The notes beneath the pieces are model-generated. The model had not been told where the DNA came from, did no database searches, and saw only the letters and a program-made list of their open reading frames with translations. This document shows, piece after piece, positions 42,650 through 50,605 of a DNA stretch of 50,937 bases. The position numbers and the translations under genes were made by a program. Source of the stretch: Candidatus Poribacteria bacterium (GTDB lineage Bacteria > Poribacteria > WGA-4E > PCPOR2b); the NCBI GenBank assembly GCA_021295755.1, contig JAGWBT010000013.1, forward strand, positions 5,023 to 55,959, written 5' to 3'. The number at the start of each line of letters is the position of its first letter. Positions within the stretch are counted from its first letter, which is position 1.

Positions 42650-43933
42650 TTGAACAACGCCAAATCTTTGGCAGCATGGCAAAAATCACAGCAACTTATT
42701 CCCGGCGGCGTTAATAGTCCGGTAAGAAACTTTAATAAGGTTGGTGGTAGTCCACTCTTTATCCAGCGTGGTAAAGGTTCAAGGGTCTATGACATCGACG
42801 GTAACGAATATATCGACTATTTGGCATCATGGGGACCACTAATTTTAGGGCATGCACATCCGAGCATTCTTGAGGCAATTCAAGGGGTGGCAGAGAACGG
42901 TACCAGCTTCGGGGCGGCAACGCCATTAGAAACGGAACTTGCTGAACTGATAGTTGACGCCTGCCAGTCAATCGAGATTGTTCGATTGGTCAACTCCGGC
43001 ACAGAAGCTACAATGAGCGCAATCCGCGTGGCACGGGGATACACTGGGCGCGATAAGGTCATCAAAATGGCGGGTTGTTATCACGGGCATGTTGACTCAC
43101 TCCTCGCCGAAGCGGGGTCCGGGGTTGCAACCTTCAGCGTCCCTGAGTGTATGGGCATCCCGGCAGATTTCACACGACACACCCTCGTTGTACCGTTCAA
43201 TGACGTTGATGCCGTGCGAGATACAATTGAAGCGAATCCCGATCAGATCGCCTGCTTGATTCTTGAACCGATCGCAGGCAATATGGGTGTGATACCGCCG
43301 CATGACGGTTACCTTCAAGAATTGCGCGAGATTACCACCGAATACGGCATTCTGCTCATTTTCGATGAAGTGATCACCGGATTTCGTGTAGCGTACGGCG
43401 GGGCACAGACCCTCTACGGAGTTACCCCCGATATGACCTGCCTTGGCAAGATCATCGGCGGAGGAATGCCGGTCGGTGCGTACGGAGGAAAAAAAGAGAT
43501 TATGGAAAATGTCGCGCCACTCGGTGGCGTCTACCAAGCAGGAACATTATCGGGCAATCCGCTTGCAGTATCCGCTGGAATCGCAATGCTGAAAGCGCTT
43601 TCCGAGCCTAATGTCTATGATCAACTTGAGACACGCGCTGCTACCCTTGCAGAGGGACTCCAAGCAGCCACCAAACGCCACGGAATTGACGCTTGGCACA
43701 GTCGAATCGGTTCGATGTTGATGTTCTATTTCACAAATGAAACCGTCGTCGATTACGAGGGCGTACAGACCGCGGATACCGAGCGTTACGCACCTTATTT
43801 CTGGAATTTGCTTGAGAAAGGGGTTTATGTCGCGCCATCTCAGTTCGAGACCGGCTTTGTTTCACTGGCACATTCTGAGGCAGATATAGACCAGACAATC
43901 CAAGCAGCCGATGAAGTGTTATCAAGACTTTAA
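42650..43933 (+). CDS. hemL: Glutamate-1-semialdehyde 2,1-aminomutase
   Basis: 427 residues from a TTG start with GGGAG eight bases upstream; this start gives the family's expected opening NAKSLAAWQKSQQLIPGGVN followed by SPVR. PLP contacts include VNSGTEATMSAIRVARG, Asp239 in LIFDEVITGFRV and the Schiff-base Lys267 in TCLGKIIGGGMPVGAYGG. It converts glutamate-1-semialdehyde, supplied by HemA, to 5-aminolevulinate, so the cell uses the C5 route. A divergent paralogue lies at 7598-8929. Genes hemB and hemL are adjacent, as in many bacteria. Confidence 0.96.
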   Translation: MNNAKSLAAWQKSQQLIPGGVNSPVRNFNKVGGSPLFIQRGKGSRVYDIDGNEYIDYLASWGPLILGHAHPSILEAIQGVAENGTSFGAATPLETELAELIVDACQSIEIVRLVNSGTEATMSAIRVARGYTGRDKVIKMAGCYHGHVDSLLAEAGSGVATFSVPECMGIPADFTRHTLVVPFNDVDAVRDTIEANPDQIACLILEPIAGNMGVIPPHDGYLQELREITTEYGILLIFDEVITGFRVAYGGAQTLYGVTPDMTCLGKIIGGGMPVGAYGGKKEIMENVAPLGGVYQAGTLSGNPLAVSAGIAMLKALSEPNVYDQLETRAATLAEGLQAATKRHGIDAWHSRIGSMLMFYFTNETVVDYEGVQTADTERYAPYFWNLLEKGVYVAPSQFETGFVSLAHSEADIDQTIQAADEVLSRL

Positions 43934-43976
43934 CATATGAAAGGGAGATAAACGGAGAAACAAAAAGGAGCATAAC

Positions 43977-44054
43977 GTGAAAGTTATAGGCGAAAGAATC
44001 AACCTTCACGTTTCACGTTTCACGTTTCATATCCATGCTAACACCAAGCCTTAG
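43977..44054 (+). pseudogene. Possible 5' remnant of a pterin-binding methyltransferase gene
   Basis: GTG behind AAAAAGGAG begins a frame MKVIGERIN, which matches the start of MetH/AcsE-type pterin-binding domains (typically xxIIGERIN). After nine codons it enters the CACGTTTCACG tract and stops at 44052-44054. The match is short, so this is tentative. Confidence 0.3.
44005..44030 (+). repeat. cacgtttcacg-family tract before the prenyl synthase gene
   Basis: TTCACG followed by TTTCACG repeated three times, ending five bases before the ATG at 44035 and leaving that gene without an evident ribosome-binding site. Same family as 34581-34622 and 1673-1698. Confidence 0.55.
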
Positions 44055-45021
44055 CGAAATTTGTCATTTTATTACAGACGACTTACAAGCTGTCGAAAAA
44101 AAACTTAGCGAGAAAACTACGAGTCATTACGATTTTGTTGATCTTGCTGTCCAGCATGTGGTCGAAGGGGGTGGAAAGCGGCTGCGCCCAATCCTGTTGT
44201 TGCTCTCCGCCAAAGCATGTGGGTACCAAGGCGAGGATGCCCATACGCTTGCAGCAACTGTTGAGCTAATCCATGTCGCATCGCTCGTTCATGATGATGT
44301 ACTTGATGAAGCACCTATGCGTCGGGGACGTGAAACATTGCATTCTAAATGGGGCAATAAAGTGGCGGTGCTCGTCGGAGACTATCTTCATGCCCGCGTG
44401 CTTTCGATGCTCGTCAATCGACGTGCCGATGATCTCGCGATGGCGCTTCTCTCCGACGCGACACATTCGATGTGTGAAGGGGAAGTCATCCACGCCTATA
44501 AAAATGGGGATTTTGACATTTCGCAGGACGACTATCTAAAAATCATCGACCTGAAAACGGGCAAACTTATCACTGCCTCGTGCGCGATGGGAGCAGTACT
44601 TGGAACACAGGATTCGCAAATTACCCAAGCCTTGACAGAATATGGGGAAGCGATCGGCGCAGCATTTCAGATTATTGATGATCTCCTCGACCTCGTGGCA
44701 GATGGAGAAACGTTAGGCAAGGAACCATTTAACGACCTACGTGATGGAAAACTGACATTTCCGATGATCTATGCTCGTGAAGTCTGTACAACCGAGGATA
44801 GGACGGAACTCGAACGAATTTTTAGTTTACAAATGGATGAGGCTGGGGCAATCGAATGGATCGAAGCGCTGCTTGAACGCTATCAGATTCAGGCACATTC
44901 CCGTGGGGTTGCTCAAGAATACGCCGACCACGCGAAATCTGCTTTGAATGTGCTCCCTGAAACGCCTGCAAGAGATGCACTTGCTCAGCTTGCGGACTAC
45001 GGTGTGTCGAGGGATTGGTAA
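44035..45021 (+). CDS. Long-chain polyprenyl diphosphate synthase
   Basis: 328 residues of trans-isoprenyl diphosphate synthase. GGGKRLRPILLLLS binds isopentenyl diphosphate. The first Asp-rich motif is LVHDDVLDEAPMRRG (Asp87, Asp88, Asp91) and the second is FQIIDDLLDLVAD (Asp215, Asp216, Asp219), both binding Mg-pyrophosphate. Small residues (VASLVHDD) before the first motif, without bulky blocks, favour long products, as in octaprenyl or heptaprenyl synthases for quinone side chains. Its position among haem genes fits respiratory-chain biogenesis. No ribosome-binding site is evident because a repeat tract occupies the upstream 30 bp. Chain length needs biochemical proof. Confidence 0.9.
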   Translation: MLTPSLSEICHFITDDLQAVEKKLSEKTTSHYDFVDLAVQHVVEGGGKRLRPILLLLSAKACGYQGEDAHTLAATVELIHVASLVHDDVLDEAPMRRGRETLHSKWGNKVAVLVGDYLHARVLSMLVNRRADDLAMALLSDATHSMCEGEVIHAYKNGDFDISQDDYLKIIDLKTGKLITASCAMGAVLGTQDSQITQALTEYGEAIGAAFQIIDDLLDLVADGETLGKEPFNDLRDGKLTFPMIYAREVCTTEDRTELERIFSLQMDEAGAIEWIEALLERYQIQAHSRGVAQEYADHAKSALNVLPETPARDALAQLADYGVSRDW

Positions 45022-45151
45022 AAAAATAATACGCAACGAGTAATACGTAAAGGATTATTTACACAACCACCGTCATTTCGTAGGCACGTTTTTTTACGTC
45101 TTACGCATTATCCTTCATAGAAACAGTGGGTACAGAGAAGAACGGGCTATA

Positions 45152-46351
45152 ATGCCCCAATGTGCTACCTTTGATATCATGTTCTATCCAGCGTATCTGA
45201 ACCTCCAAAATCGTAAATGCCTCGTTGTGGGGGCAGGGCTTGTTGCCGAACGAAAAGTGCTTTCTCTGCTGCGCAGCGGCGGGGATGTAACATTAATCAG
45301 TCCCGAAGCGACGCAAGCCAATGCGGATTTGGCACAGCACGATCGGATTGCATGGTATAAACGCCAGTTTCGGCCCGGCGATACGGAAGAGATGTTCCTT
45401 GTCTGTGCGGCAACCGATCTGCCGGAAATCAATACACAAGTATTCAAGGAGGCACACGAAGTATACGGAATCAACCTTGTTAATGTAGTTGATGTGATCC
45501 CTGAATGCACCTTCGCAGCGGCATCCGTAATTACGCACGAAGACCTGACGATTAGCATCTCTACAAGCGGCAAGAGCCCTGCGTTGTCTAGGCGCATCCG
45601 AGAATATCTTGAAGCAAAATTCGGAGCGGCATCTCTTTACGATGAACCATCTGAGACAAATTTCAATCTGCCTCTCAAGGGGGACGGACTTCCGTATCCG
45701 GTCTATTTTCTGTTGGAGAATCGCCATTGTGTCGTAATCAGCAATTCAGAGGAGATAACACAACCCCTCGCGCAGAGATTAGACCTATTGTTGCGGTGCG
45801 GTGCATCTGTTGAACGAGTTGCTCCGAACTCCGACAACTTAGAACATGTATCAGATGCTTTTCTTGTGTTGGTTGACGATTGCAAGTCCAAAGTTTCTGA
45901 CTTCGCCGATCTCAATCGGCATCAACTAATTGAATGCATCAATACTCCAAGATTTAGTACATTCACCACGCCTCCTCTGGTGAGAGACAGCGATTTGATT
46001 ATCAGTATCTCCGCCAATCATATTCAGGCAATCGACAAAGGTGTAAACGGGAACCGTAAAATCGAGTCTGTACAAACCCAGCTTGCCCATCAGTTTAAAA
46101 ATAACGGTTATGGGAAGTTTATCGATTTTCTCGGTTCGCTACGACCTATGGTGATGGAATCTATCCTAACTCAAAAAGGTCGCCAGCAATACTACGATCA
46201 CCTTATCGATCAGATTCCCGGAAATGAAGGGCAGAAATGCTGCTTAGGCTTTGAAGCCCCTAGCTGTGCGGTTGAATGCACTTTCAATATGATCCGTAGC
46301 GGGCGGATCGACGCTGCTCGCCAATATGCTCTTCAACGGGTCCGTGAATAA
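45152..46351 (+). CDS. Duplicated Met8/SirC-like precorrin-2 dehydrogenase protein
   Basis: 399 residues, about twice the usual length. Residues about 11-158 are a Met8/CysG-N domain: FYPAYLNLQNRKCLVVGAGL with the NAD motif Gly27-x-Gly29-x-x-Ala32, Asp114 in NVVDVIPECTF as likely catalytic acid, then DLTISISTSGKSPALSRRIR. Residues about 181-355 repeat this plan (YPVYFLLENRHCVVISNSEE, ERVAP, LIISISANHIQA), but the glycines are lost and Asp114 becomes Asn264. The tail holds four cysteines (363, 364, 372, 376). The family oxidises precorrin-2 and may insert Fe2+ for sirohaem. The start at 45152 overlaps a TATAAT string; the family-like start MFYPAYLNL would be 45179. Confidence 0.85.
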   Translation: MPQCATFDIMFYPAYLNLQNRKCLVVGAGLVAERKVLSLLRSGGDVTLISPEATQANADLAQHDRIAWYKRQFRPGDTEEMFLVCAATDLPEINTQVFKEAHEVYGINLVNVVDVIPECTFAAASVITHEDLTISISTSGKSPALSRRIREYLEAKFGAASLYDEPSETNFNLPLKGDGLPYPVYFLLENRHCVVISNSEEITQPLAQRLDLLLRCGASVERVAPNSDNLEHVSDAFLVLVDDCKSKVSDFADLNRHQLIECINTPRFSTFTTPPLVRDSDLIISISANHIQAIDKGVNGNRKIESVQTQLAHQFKNNGYGKFIDFLGSLRPMVMESILTQKGRQQYYDHLIDQIPGNEGQKCCLGFEAPSCAVECTFNMIRSGRIDAARQYALQRVRE

Positions 46352-46386
46352 ACTTAGTAGATACGCTTCTTACATTTTATGTCACA

Positions 46387-47202
46387 ATGAATTCACAATT
46401 CTTTTATACGCTTTTGCTAGTCTATTTGGCAGCAAGCATACTTCACATTCTTTTCCTCGCCACTGGGAATCGAAGGATTGCGCAATTCGCCTACTGGCTG
46501 ACGATAGGAGGGTTTTCGCTACACTCGTTCTTTATCGTACTGCGCTGGCGGCATACAGGACATCTAACAGCGCATTGGTATGATTCAACCTCCTTCTTAG
46601 CATGGGCGATTATTTTGATTTACCTGTGCATCGCATACCGGACCCGTCTTCGCACGATTGGGGTTTTTGTAGTTCCTGCTGCTTTTATAGCCACTTTAGT
46701 CGTTTACACGCTACAAACTCAAGAAAATACTGCGATTCCCGCTTATTTGCAAAACTACTGGCTCCTCGCCCATTCTTCTGTTATCTTTCTGGCTTACGCT
46801 GCATTCGTCGCCGCGTTTGGGTTTGGACTGATGTATCTGATTGAAGAGAAGAAAATTCGTGAAAAGCAGCACACACTCATCTTTAATCTCCTGCCCGCGC
46901 TTGGCCGCTCCGATGAGCTTTGTCACAAGTGTATCTTCGTTGGCGTAATTTTGATGACGATGGGCATTGTTATTGGTGTACTCTGGACACAGTACACCAT
47001 AGAAGTTAAATGGACATGGCTCGATTCAAAGGTTATCTTCACAATCGCCACATGGCTTATCTATGTGTTACAACTCAGTATCCGCCAAATTCTCGGTTGG
47101 CGCGGGCGTAAAACCGCCTATTCTGCAATTATCGGTTTGGCTGCTGTGTTGTTCACCTATGTAGGCGTTAATCTTTTTTTACCTAGTATACACGCATTCT
47201 AA
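46387..47202 (+). CDS. Cytochrome c assembly/HemX-like membrane protein (CcsA family)
   Basis: 271 residues with about eight predicted transmembrane helices, among them FFYTLLLVYLAASILHILFL, FLAWAIILIYLCI, VFVVPAAFIATLVVYTL, LLAHSSVIFLAYAAFVAAF and VILMTMGIVIGVLW. The LLAHSSVIFLAYAAF and WTQYTIEVKWTWLDSKV segments match the CcsA/HemX family, whose conserved histidines (HSLH near 45-48, LLAH near 128) can handle haem. HemX lies next to hemA in Bacillus and modulates HemA levels; CcsA delivers haem to apocytochromes c. Lying directly 10 bp before hemA, a HemX-like role is the better inference. No WWD haem motif is obvious. Confidence 0.85.
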   Translation: MNSQFFYTLLLVYLAASILHILFLATGNRRIAQFAYWLTIGGFSLHSFFIVLRWRHTGHLTAHWYDSTSFLAWAIILIYLCIAYRTRLRTIGVFVVPAAFIATLVVYTLQTQENTAIPAYLQNYWLLAHSSVIFLAYAAFVAAFGFGLMYLIEEKKIREKQHTLIFNLLPALGRSDELCHKCIFVGVILMTMGIVIGVLWTQYTIEVKWTWLDSKVIFTIATWLIYVLQLSIRQILGWRGRKTAYSAIIGLAAVLFTYVGVNLFLPSIHAF

Positions 47203-47212
47203 CATTTAACAG

Positions 47213-48535
47213 ATGAATCAAATTGTCACTGTCGGCACCAGCCATCATATTGCATCGCTCGATTTTCGAGAACAGTTGTCGTTTTCTGAAAGCCAGCTTA
47301 CAGAGGCTCTCCAACTTTTAAGCGAACATCCCGACGTTCGAGAGGCAGCAATTCTCTCGACCTGCAATCGTGTCGAAGTCTATGCCGTGACTCACAGTAA
47401 AGAGGGTTGTGCTGTTCTTTTCGATTTTCTATCAAATTATCATCAAATCGAGCCGCAACAACTGGACAAGTTTACATATAGCCACCAAAATCTCGATGCA
47501 GTTCGCCATCTCTTTAATGTAACTGCAAGCCTCGATTCCATGGTTGTCGGCGAGCCTCAGATTCTTGGTCAGGTGAAAGAGGCGTATGCCCAATCACTCG
47601 CTGCTGGTGCAACCGGTGATATCTTGAATCGCTTGTTTACCAAAGCACTAAGTGTTGGCAAGCGCGTCCGAACTGAAACTAACATCGCCGCCGGTGCGGT
47701 GTCTATCAGCTATGCATCGGTTGAACTTGCTAAGAAGATTTTTCAAAGCCTAGAAGATAAAACGGTCACTATCATCGGTGCCGGTGAAATGAGTGAATTA
47801 ACAGCCCAACACCTTGTGAAGAACAATGTCTCGAAAGTCATCGTGGCAAACCGAACATATCAACGTGCAGTCGACATCGCGAAAAAATTTAATGGGATTC
47901 CCCTAGCGTATGACGCCGACCTAAGTTTCCTTGTCGAAGCAGACATTGTGATCAGTTCAACCGATGCACCGCATTACCTAATTGATCGGCATTCACTTGC
48001 AGAGATTATGAGACAGCGGAAGCACCGCTATATGTTCCTGATTGACATCGCTGTACCGCGTGATATCGATCCTGAAGTGAGCAAAGTAGACAACGCCTTC
48101 CTATATAATATCGATGATCTTGAGATGGTAGTCGCCTCAAACCTCAAAGACCGGGGACATGAAGCAGAGATCGCAGCGCAGATTGTCAAGGAAGAAGTCG
48201 TAAAATTCCAGTCACAGTTGCAAGCCTTTGAAGTCAATCCGACGATCAAAGCACTCCATCAGCAATTTCAGGGAGTGGTTTCAAAAGAGTTAGCAGTCTG
48301 TCTTGACAAAGCGCAGCTGACTCCTAAACAGCAGAAGACGGTTGAAGCTATGACGCAAGCGATTATCAAAAAATTGTTGCATCAACCGACAGCAAGTTTG
48401 CGGCAGGTCGCTTTGAATTCTGATCTTATCGGGGCAATTAATGATAGCGATGGCGAACATGTGCAGTATGTTCGCGCGCTGCAGGAATTGTTTGATTTGG
48501 AAAAGGCAGCAAATACGAATGACGCAGAAAACTAA
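47213..48535 (+). CDS. hemA: Glutamyl-tRNA reductase
   Basis: 440 residues. The N-terminal catalytic domain has VTVGTSHHIASLDFREQLSF and ILSTCNRVEVYAV with nucleophile Cys51, plus LDSMVVGEPQILGQVKEAY. The NADPH domain has VTIIGAGEMSELTAQHL and ISSTDAPHYLI, followed by the conserved LIDIAVPRDIDP. The C-terminal dimerisation helix ends in HVQYVRALQELFDLE. It reduces glutamyl-tRNA to glutamate-1-semialdehyde, the committed step. In most operons of this kind hemC follows directly; here a restriction-modification locus starts 5 bp after the hemA stop. Confidence 0.96.
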   Translation: MNQIVTVGTSHHIASLDFREQLSFSESQLTEALQLLSEHPDVREAAILSTCNRVEVYAVTHSKEGCAVLFDFLSNYHQIEPQQLDKFTYSHQNLDAVRHLFNVTASLDSMVVGEPQILGQVKEAYAQSLAAGATGDILNRLFTKALSVGKRVRTETNIAAGAVSISYASVELAKKIFQSLEDKTVTIIGAGEMSELTAQHLVKNNVSKVIVANRTYQRAVDIAKKFNGIPLAYDADLSFLVEADIVISSTDAPHYLIDRHSLAEIMRQRKHRYMFLIDIAVPRDIDPEVSKVDNAFLYNIDDLEMVVASNLKDRGHEAEIAAQIVKEEVVKFQSQLQAFEVNPTIKALHQQFQGVVSKELAVCLDKAQLTPKQQKTVEAMTQAIIKKLLHQPTASLRQVALNSDLIGAINDSDGEHVQYVRALQELFDLEKAANTNDAEN

Positions 48536-48540
48536 AGCAT

Positions 48541-49380
48541 ATGGTACGGATGGATGTAGTCAATTTGATTCTCGAAATCGCTGGATCGGAAAATGCTTTC
48601 GACATTTTGGAAGAACAATTTTCAGAAATCACGAAGGATAAGTTGAGTTCAAGTCTATTAGAATGTGGAATTATTCCTGAGTTATTGGAACACGACTCAT
48701 CTGAAGAAAAGTTATGGGCTAAATACTGTGACATCCTATTAGCGCAAACATGGACGCATTTGTCTATTCCTGCCGAAGTTTTAAGAGCGAGAGGTGACTC
48801 TGCTGACGTTTTTGGAAGAACTCATAATTGTAGTATTGTTGGTGATGCCAAAGCATTCCGCCTGAGTCGCACAGCAAAAAATCAGAAGGATTTTAAGGTA
48901 CAAGCACTAGACGATTGGCGCAAAAGTAATACATACGCTTGTCTTGTATCACCGCTTTATCAATATCCTCAGCGAGCAAGCCAAATTTACGGACAAGCAA
49001 TTGAGCGAAACGTCACCTTGTTATCATACACCCATCTCAAATTTCTACTTGATTGCACTGATGGACAAAATCTCGATCCCCTTTAGTGTATAGGCAATGA
49101 GCTACCAAAAAGCAAAAATGCCCAACAGTACTGGGAAGTAATTGATGAGACAACGCGTAAAATCGCTGGTGAAAGCGAAGAGACACTCAGCAGTTATAAA
49201 CAGGAAACAATTGATAAAATCAAACAACTCGGTAAAGAAGGCATTGATTATTGGGAAACAAGAATAGCCGATTATAAGAAATTATCCCAAGAAGAAGCAG
49301 TAGCAAGACTGATTAAGGCAGAAAAAGTTGAAGCTAAGATCTCGACAATACAAAAGGCGATTGAAATTGTTCAATCGTAA
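48541..49380 (+). pseudogene. HindIII-like type II restriction endonuclease with in-frame amber codon
   Basis: A single frame of 280 codons, starting ATG at 48541 and ending TAA at 49378-49380, broken only by TAG at 49084-49086 (codon 182). Before the stop, GDAKAFRLSRTAKNQKDFKV (Asp102-x-Lys104), LVSPLYQYPQRASQIYGQAI and LLSYTHLKFLL match the HindIII family's PD-(D/E)xK core. After the stop the same frame continues with GNELPKSKNAQQYWEVID, TTRKIAGESEETLSSYKQE and KEGIDYWETRIADYKKL, a plausible helical C-terminal region. The total of 279 residues with the amber codon read fits HindIII-type enzymes. TGG to TAG is a single change. The enzyme is probably inactive unless the stop is suppressed. 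Confidence 0.78.
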
Positions 49381-49388
49381 AAAAACTG

Positions 49389-50315
49389 ATGGACACATTA
49401 CTTGATAAAATTATCCAAGGCGATTGTATAGATTGGCTTCCCAAAATTCCACCGGAATCTGTTCACCTCTTCCTCTCGGATATACCTTACGGCATCGGAT
49501 TGGACGATTGGGATGTTCTACACAATAACACAAATTCTGCTTATCTCGGTCAATCCCCGGCGCAACATGGCAAAAGTGGCTTCAAAAGAAGAGGAAAACC
49601 GATTCGGGGATGGAACGCCGCTGACAGGAACATTGTCAGAGACTACCAAAAATGGTGCGATCAGTGGGCGCAACTCGTTTACCCCGTCATGAAAAAAGGG
49701 GCAAGCTTATTCGTGTTCGGTGCACGTCGAACCATCCACAGAGCAATTATTGCGCTTGAGGATGCTGGTTTTCTGCTTCGTGACGTTCTTATTTGGAAAA
49801 AGGATTCTGCTCACCATCGGAGTCAACGTTTGGAAATCGTCCTGAATAGAAGGGGAGAAGAAAAGTTATCAGAAAAGTGGAAGGGGTGGCGGATAGGCAA
49901 TTTAGCACCGATCTACGAACCGATTGCATGGTTGTTTAAGCCGTATGACCACACAATTACTGACAATATCATTGAAAACGAAGTTGGAGGGATGAATATC
50001 GCCGAATGTTTAATCAATGGCAAAAGTCCTACCAATGTGTTAGAGATTGACTTTCGCCCCAACGAAACACGAGTACATGAAGCACAGAAACCTGTTGCTC
50101 TAATGGAATACCTTATTAGACTCACGACGCTTGATAATCAGATTGTGCTAGATCCCTTTATTGGAAGTGGAACGACTGCAATTGCATGTCGTAACTTGAA
50201 CCGAAGGTTTATCGGTTTCGAGATTAACGAATCCTATTATCACAGTGCCCTCCGCCGATTGGAAACTGAAACGAAGCAATTACGGTTTCTACATGAGTCG
50301 GCCGGGGCAGGCTAA
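49389..50315 (+). CDS. DNA methyltransferase (beta-class N6/N4), cognate of the HindIII-like locus
   Basis: 308 residues, about the length of HindIII-type methyltransferases. The catalytic motif IV is LSDIPYGIG (Asp31-Ile-Pro-Tyr34) near the N terminus. The S-adenosylmethionine motif I, VLDPFIGSGTTAIACRNL, is near residue 254, so order IV then I makes it beta class. RFIGFEINESYYHSALRRL is motif II. It would methylate adenine N6 or cytosine N4 in the recognition site to protect host DNA; the specificity (AAGCTT if truly HindIII-like) is inference. It starts 8 bp after the endonuclease frame and is intact. Codons 274-282 are duplicated as DNA just before hemC. Confidence 0.9.
   Translation: MDTLLDKIIQGDCIDWLPKIPPESVHLFLSDIPYGIGLDDWDVLHNNTNSAYLGQSPAQHGKSGFKRRGKPIRGWNAADRNIVRDYQKWCDQWAQLVYPVMKKGASLFVFGARRTIHRAIIALEDAGFLLRDVLIWKKDSAHHRSQRLEIVLNRRGEEKLSEKWKGWRIGNLAPIYEPIAWLFKPYDHTITDNIIENEVGGMNIAECLINGKSPTNVLEIDFRPNETRVHEAQKPVALMEYLIRLTTLDNQIVLDPFIGSGTTAIACRNLNRRFIGFEINESYYHSALRRLETETKQLRFLHESAGAG
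50208..50234 (+). repeat. Direct repeat, copy 1 (within the methyltransferase)
   Basis: TTTATCGGTTTCGAGATTAA with CGAATCC, coding for FIGFEINES. A 27-nt copy with one A/G difference lies at 50577-50603. Confidence 0.85.
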
Positions 50316-50420
50316 ACCATTGGGAAATTCGCTGGAATCCACTTCGACGAGTCGCAAACGCTGATACAAACGAATAAAGATTGTAGCTGATGTTATACAA
50401 ACCTGATCAAGGAACCTACA

Positions 50421-50561
50421 ATGGAGACATTCGGAATTATCGGAATGGCACTTGGAATGACTGGCTTTCTCTTTGGCATGTTAGCTTATGCTTTGACTGC
50501 TCGCCTCCAAGGACGGATAGAACGTTTGGAATCTGAACTTGAAAAATTGAGAGCTGAATAG
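50421..50561 (+). CDS. 46-residue membrane microprotein
   Basis: ATG with AAGGAA eight bases upstream opens a 46-codon frame ending TAG. Residues 4-24 (FGIIGMALGMTGFLFGMLAYA) form one hydrophobic transmembrane helix; the remainder (LQGRIERLESELEKLRAE) is a short amphipathic coiled-coil with clear heptads. The layout is common for small uncharacterised membrane proteins in many phyla, usually annotated hypothetical. It lies between the methyltransferase and the repeat copy before hemC. It could belong to the inserted restriction-modification segment or to the host operon. Confidence 0.6.
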   Translation: METFGIIGMALGMTGFLFGMLAYALTARLQGRIERLESELEKLRAE

Positions 50562-50576
50562 TGTCGCTTGAATTGC

Positions 50577-50603
50577 TTTATCGGTTTCGAGATTAACGAG
50601 TCC
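50577..50603 (+). repeat. Direct repeat, copy 2 (just upstream of hemC)
   Basis: Matches 50208-50234 at 26 of 27 positions and ends two bases before the hemC ATG. It occupies the position where a ribosome-binding site would be expected. Confidence 0.85.
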
Positions 50604-50605
50604 AT

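Noticed and set aside
43097-43537. Minus-strand frame of 146 codons inside hemL
   Set aside because: Antisense shadow of an unmistakable hemL.
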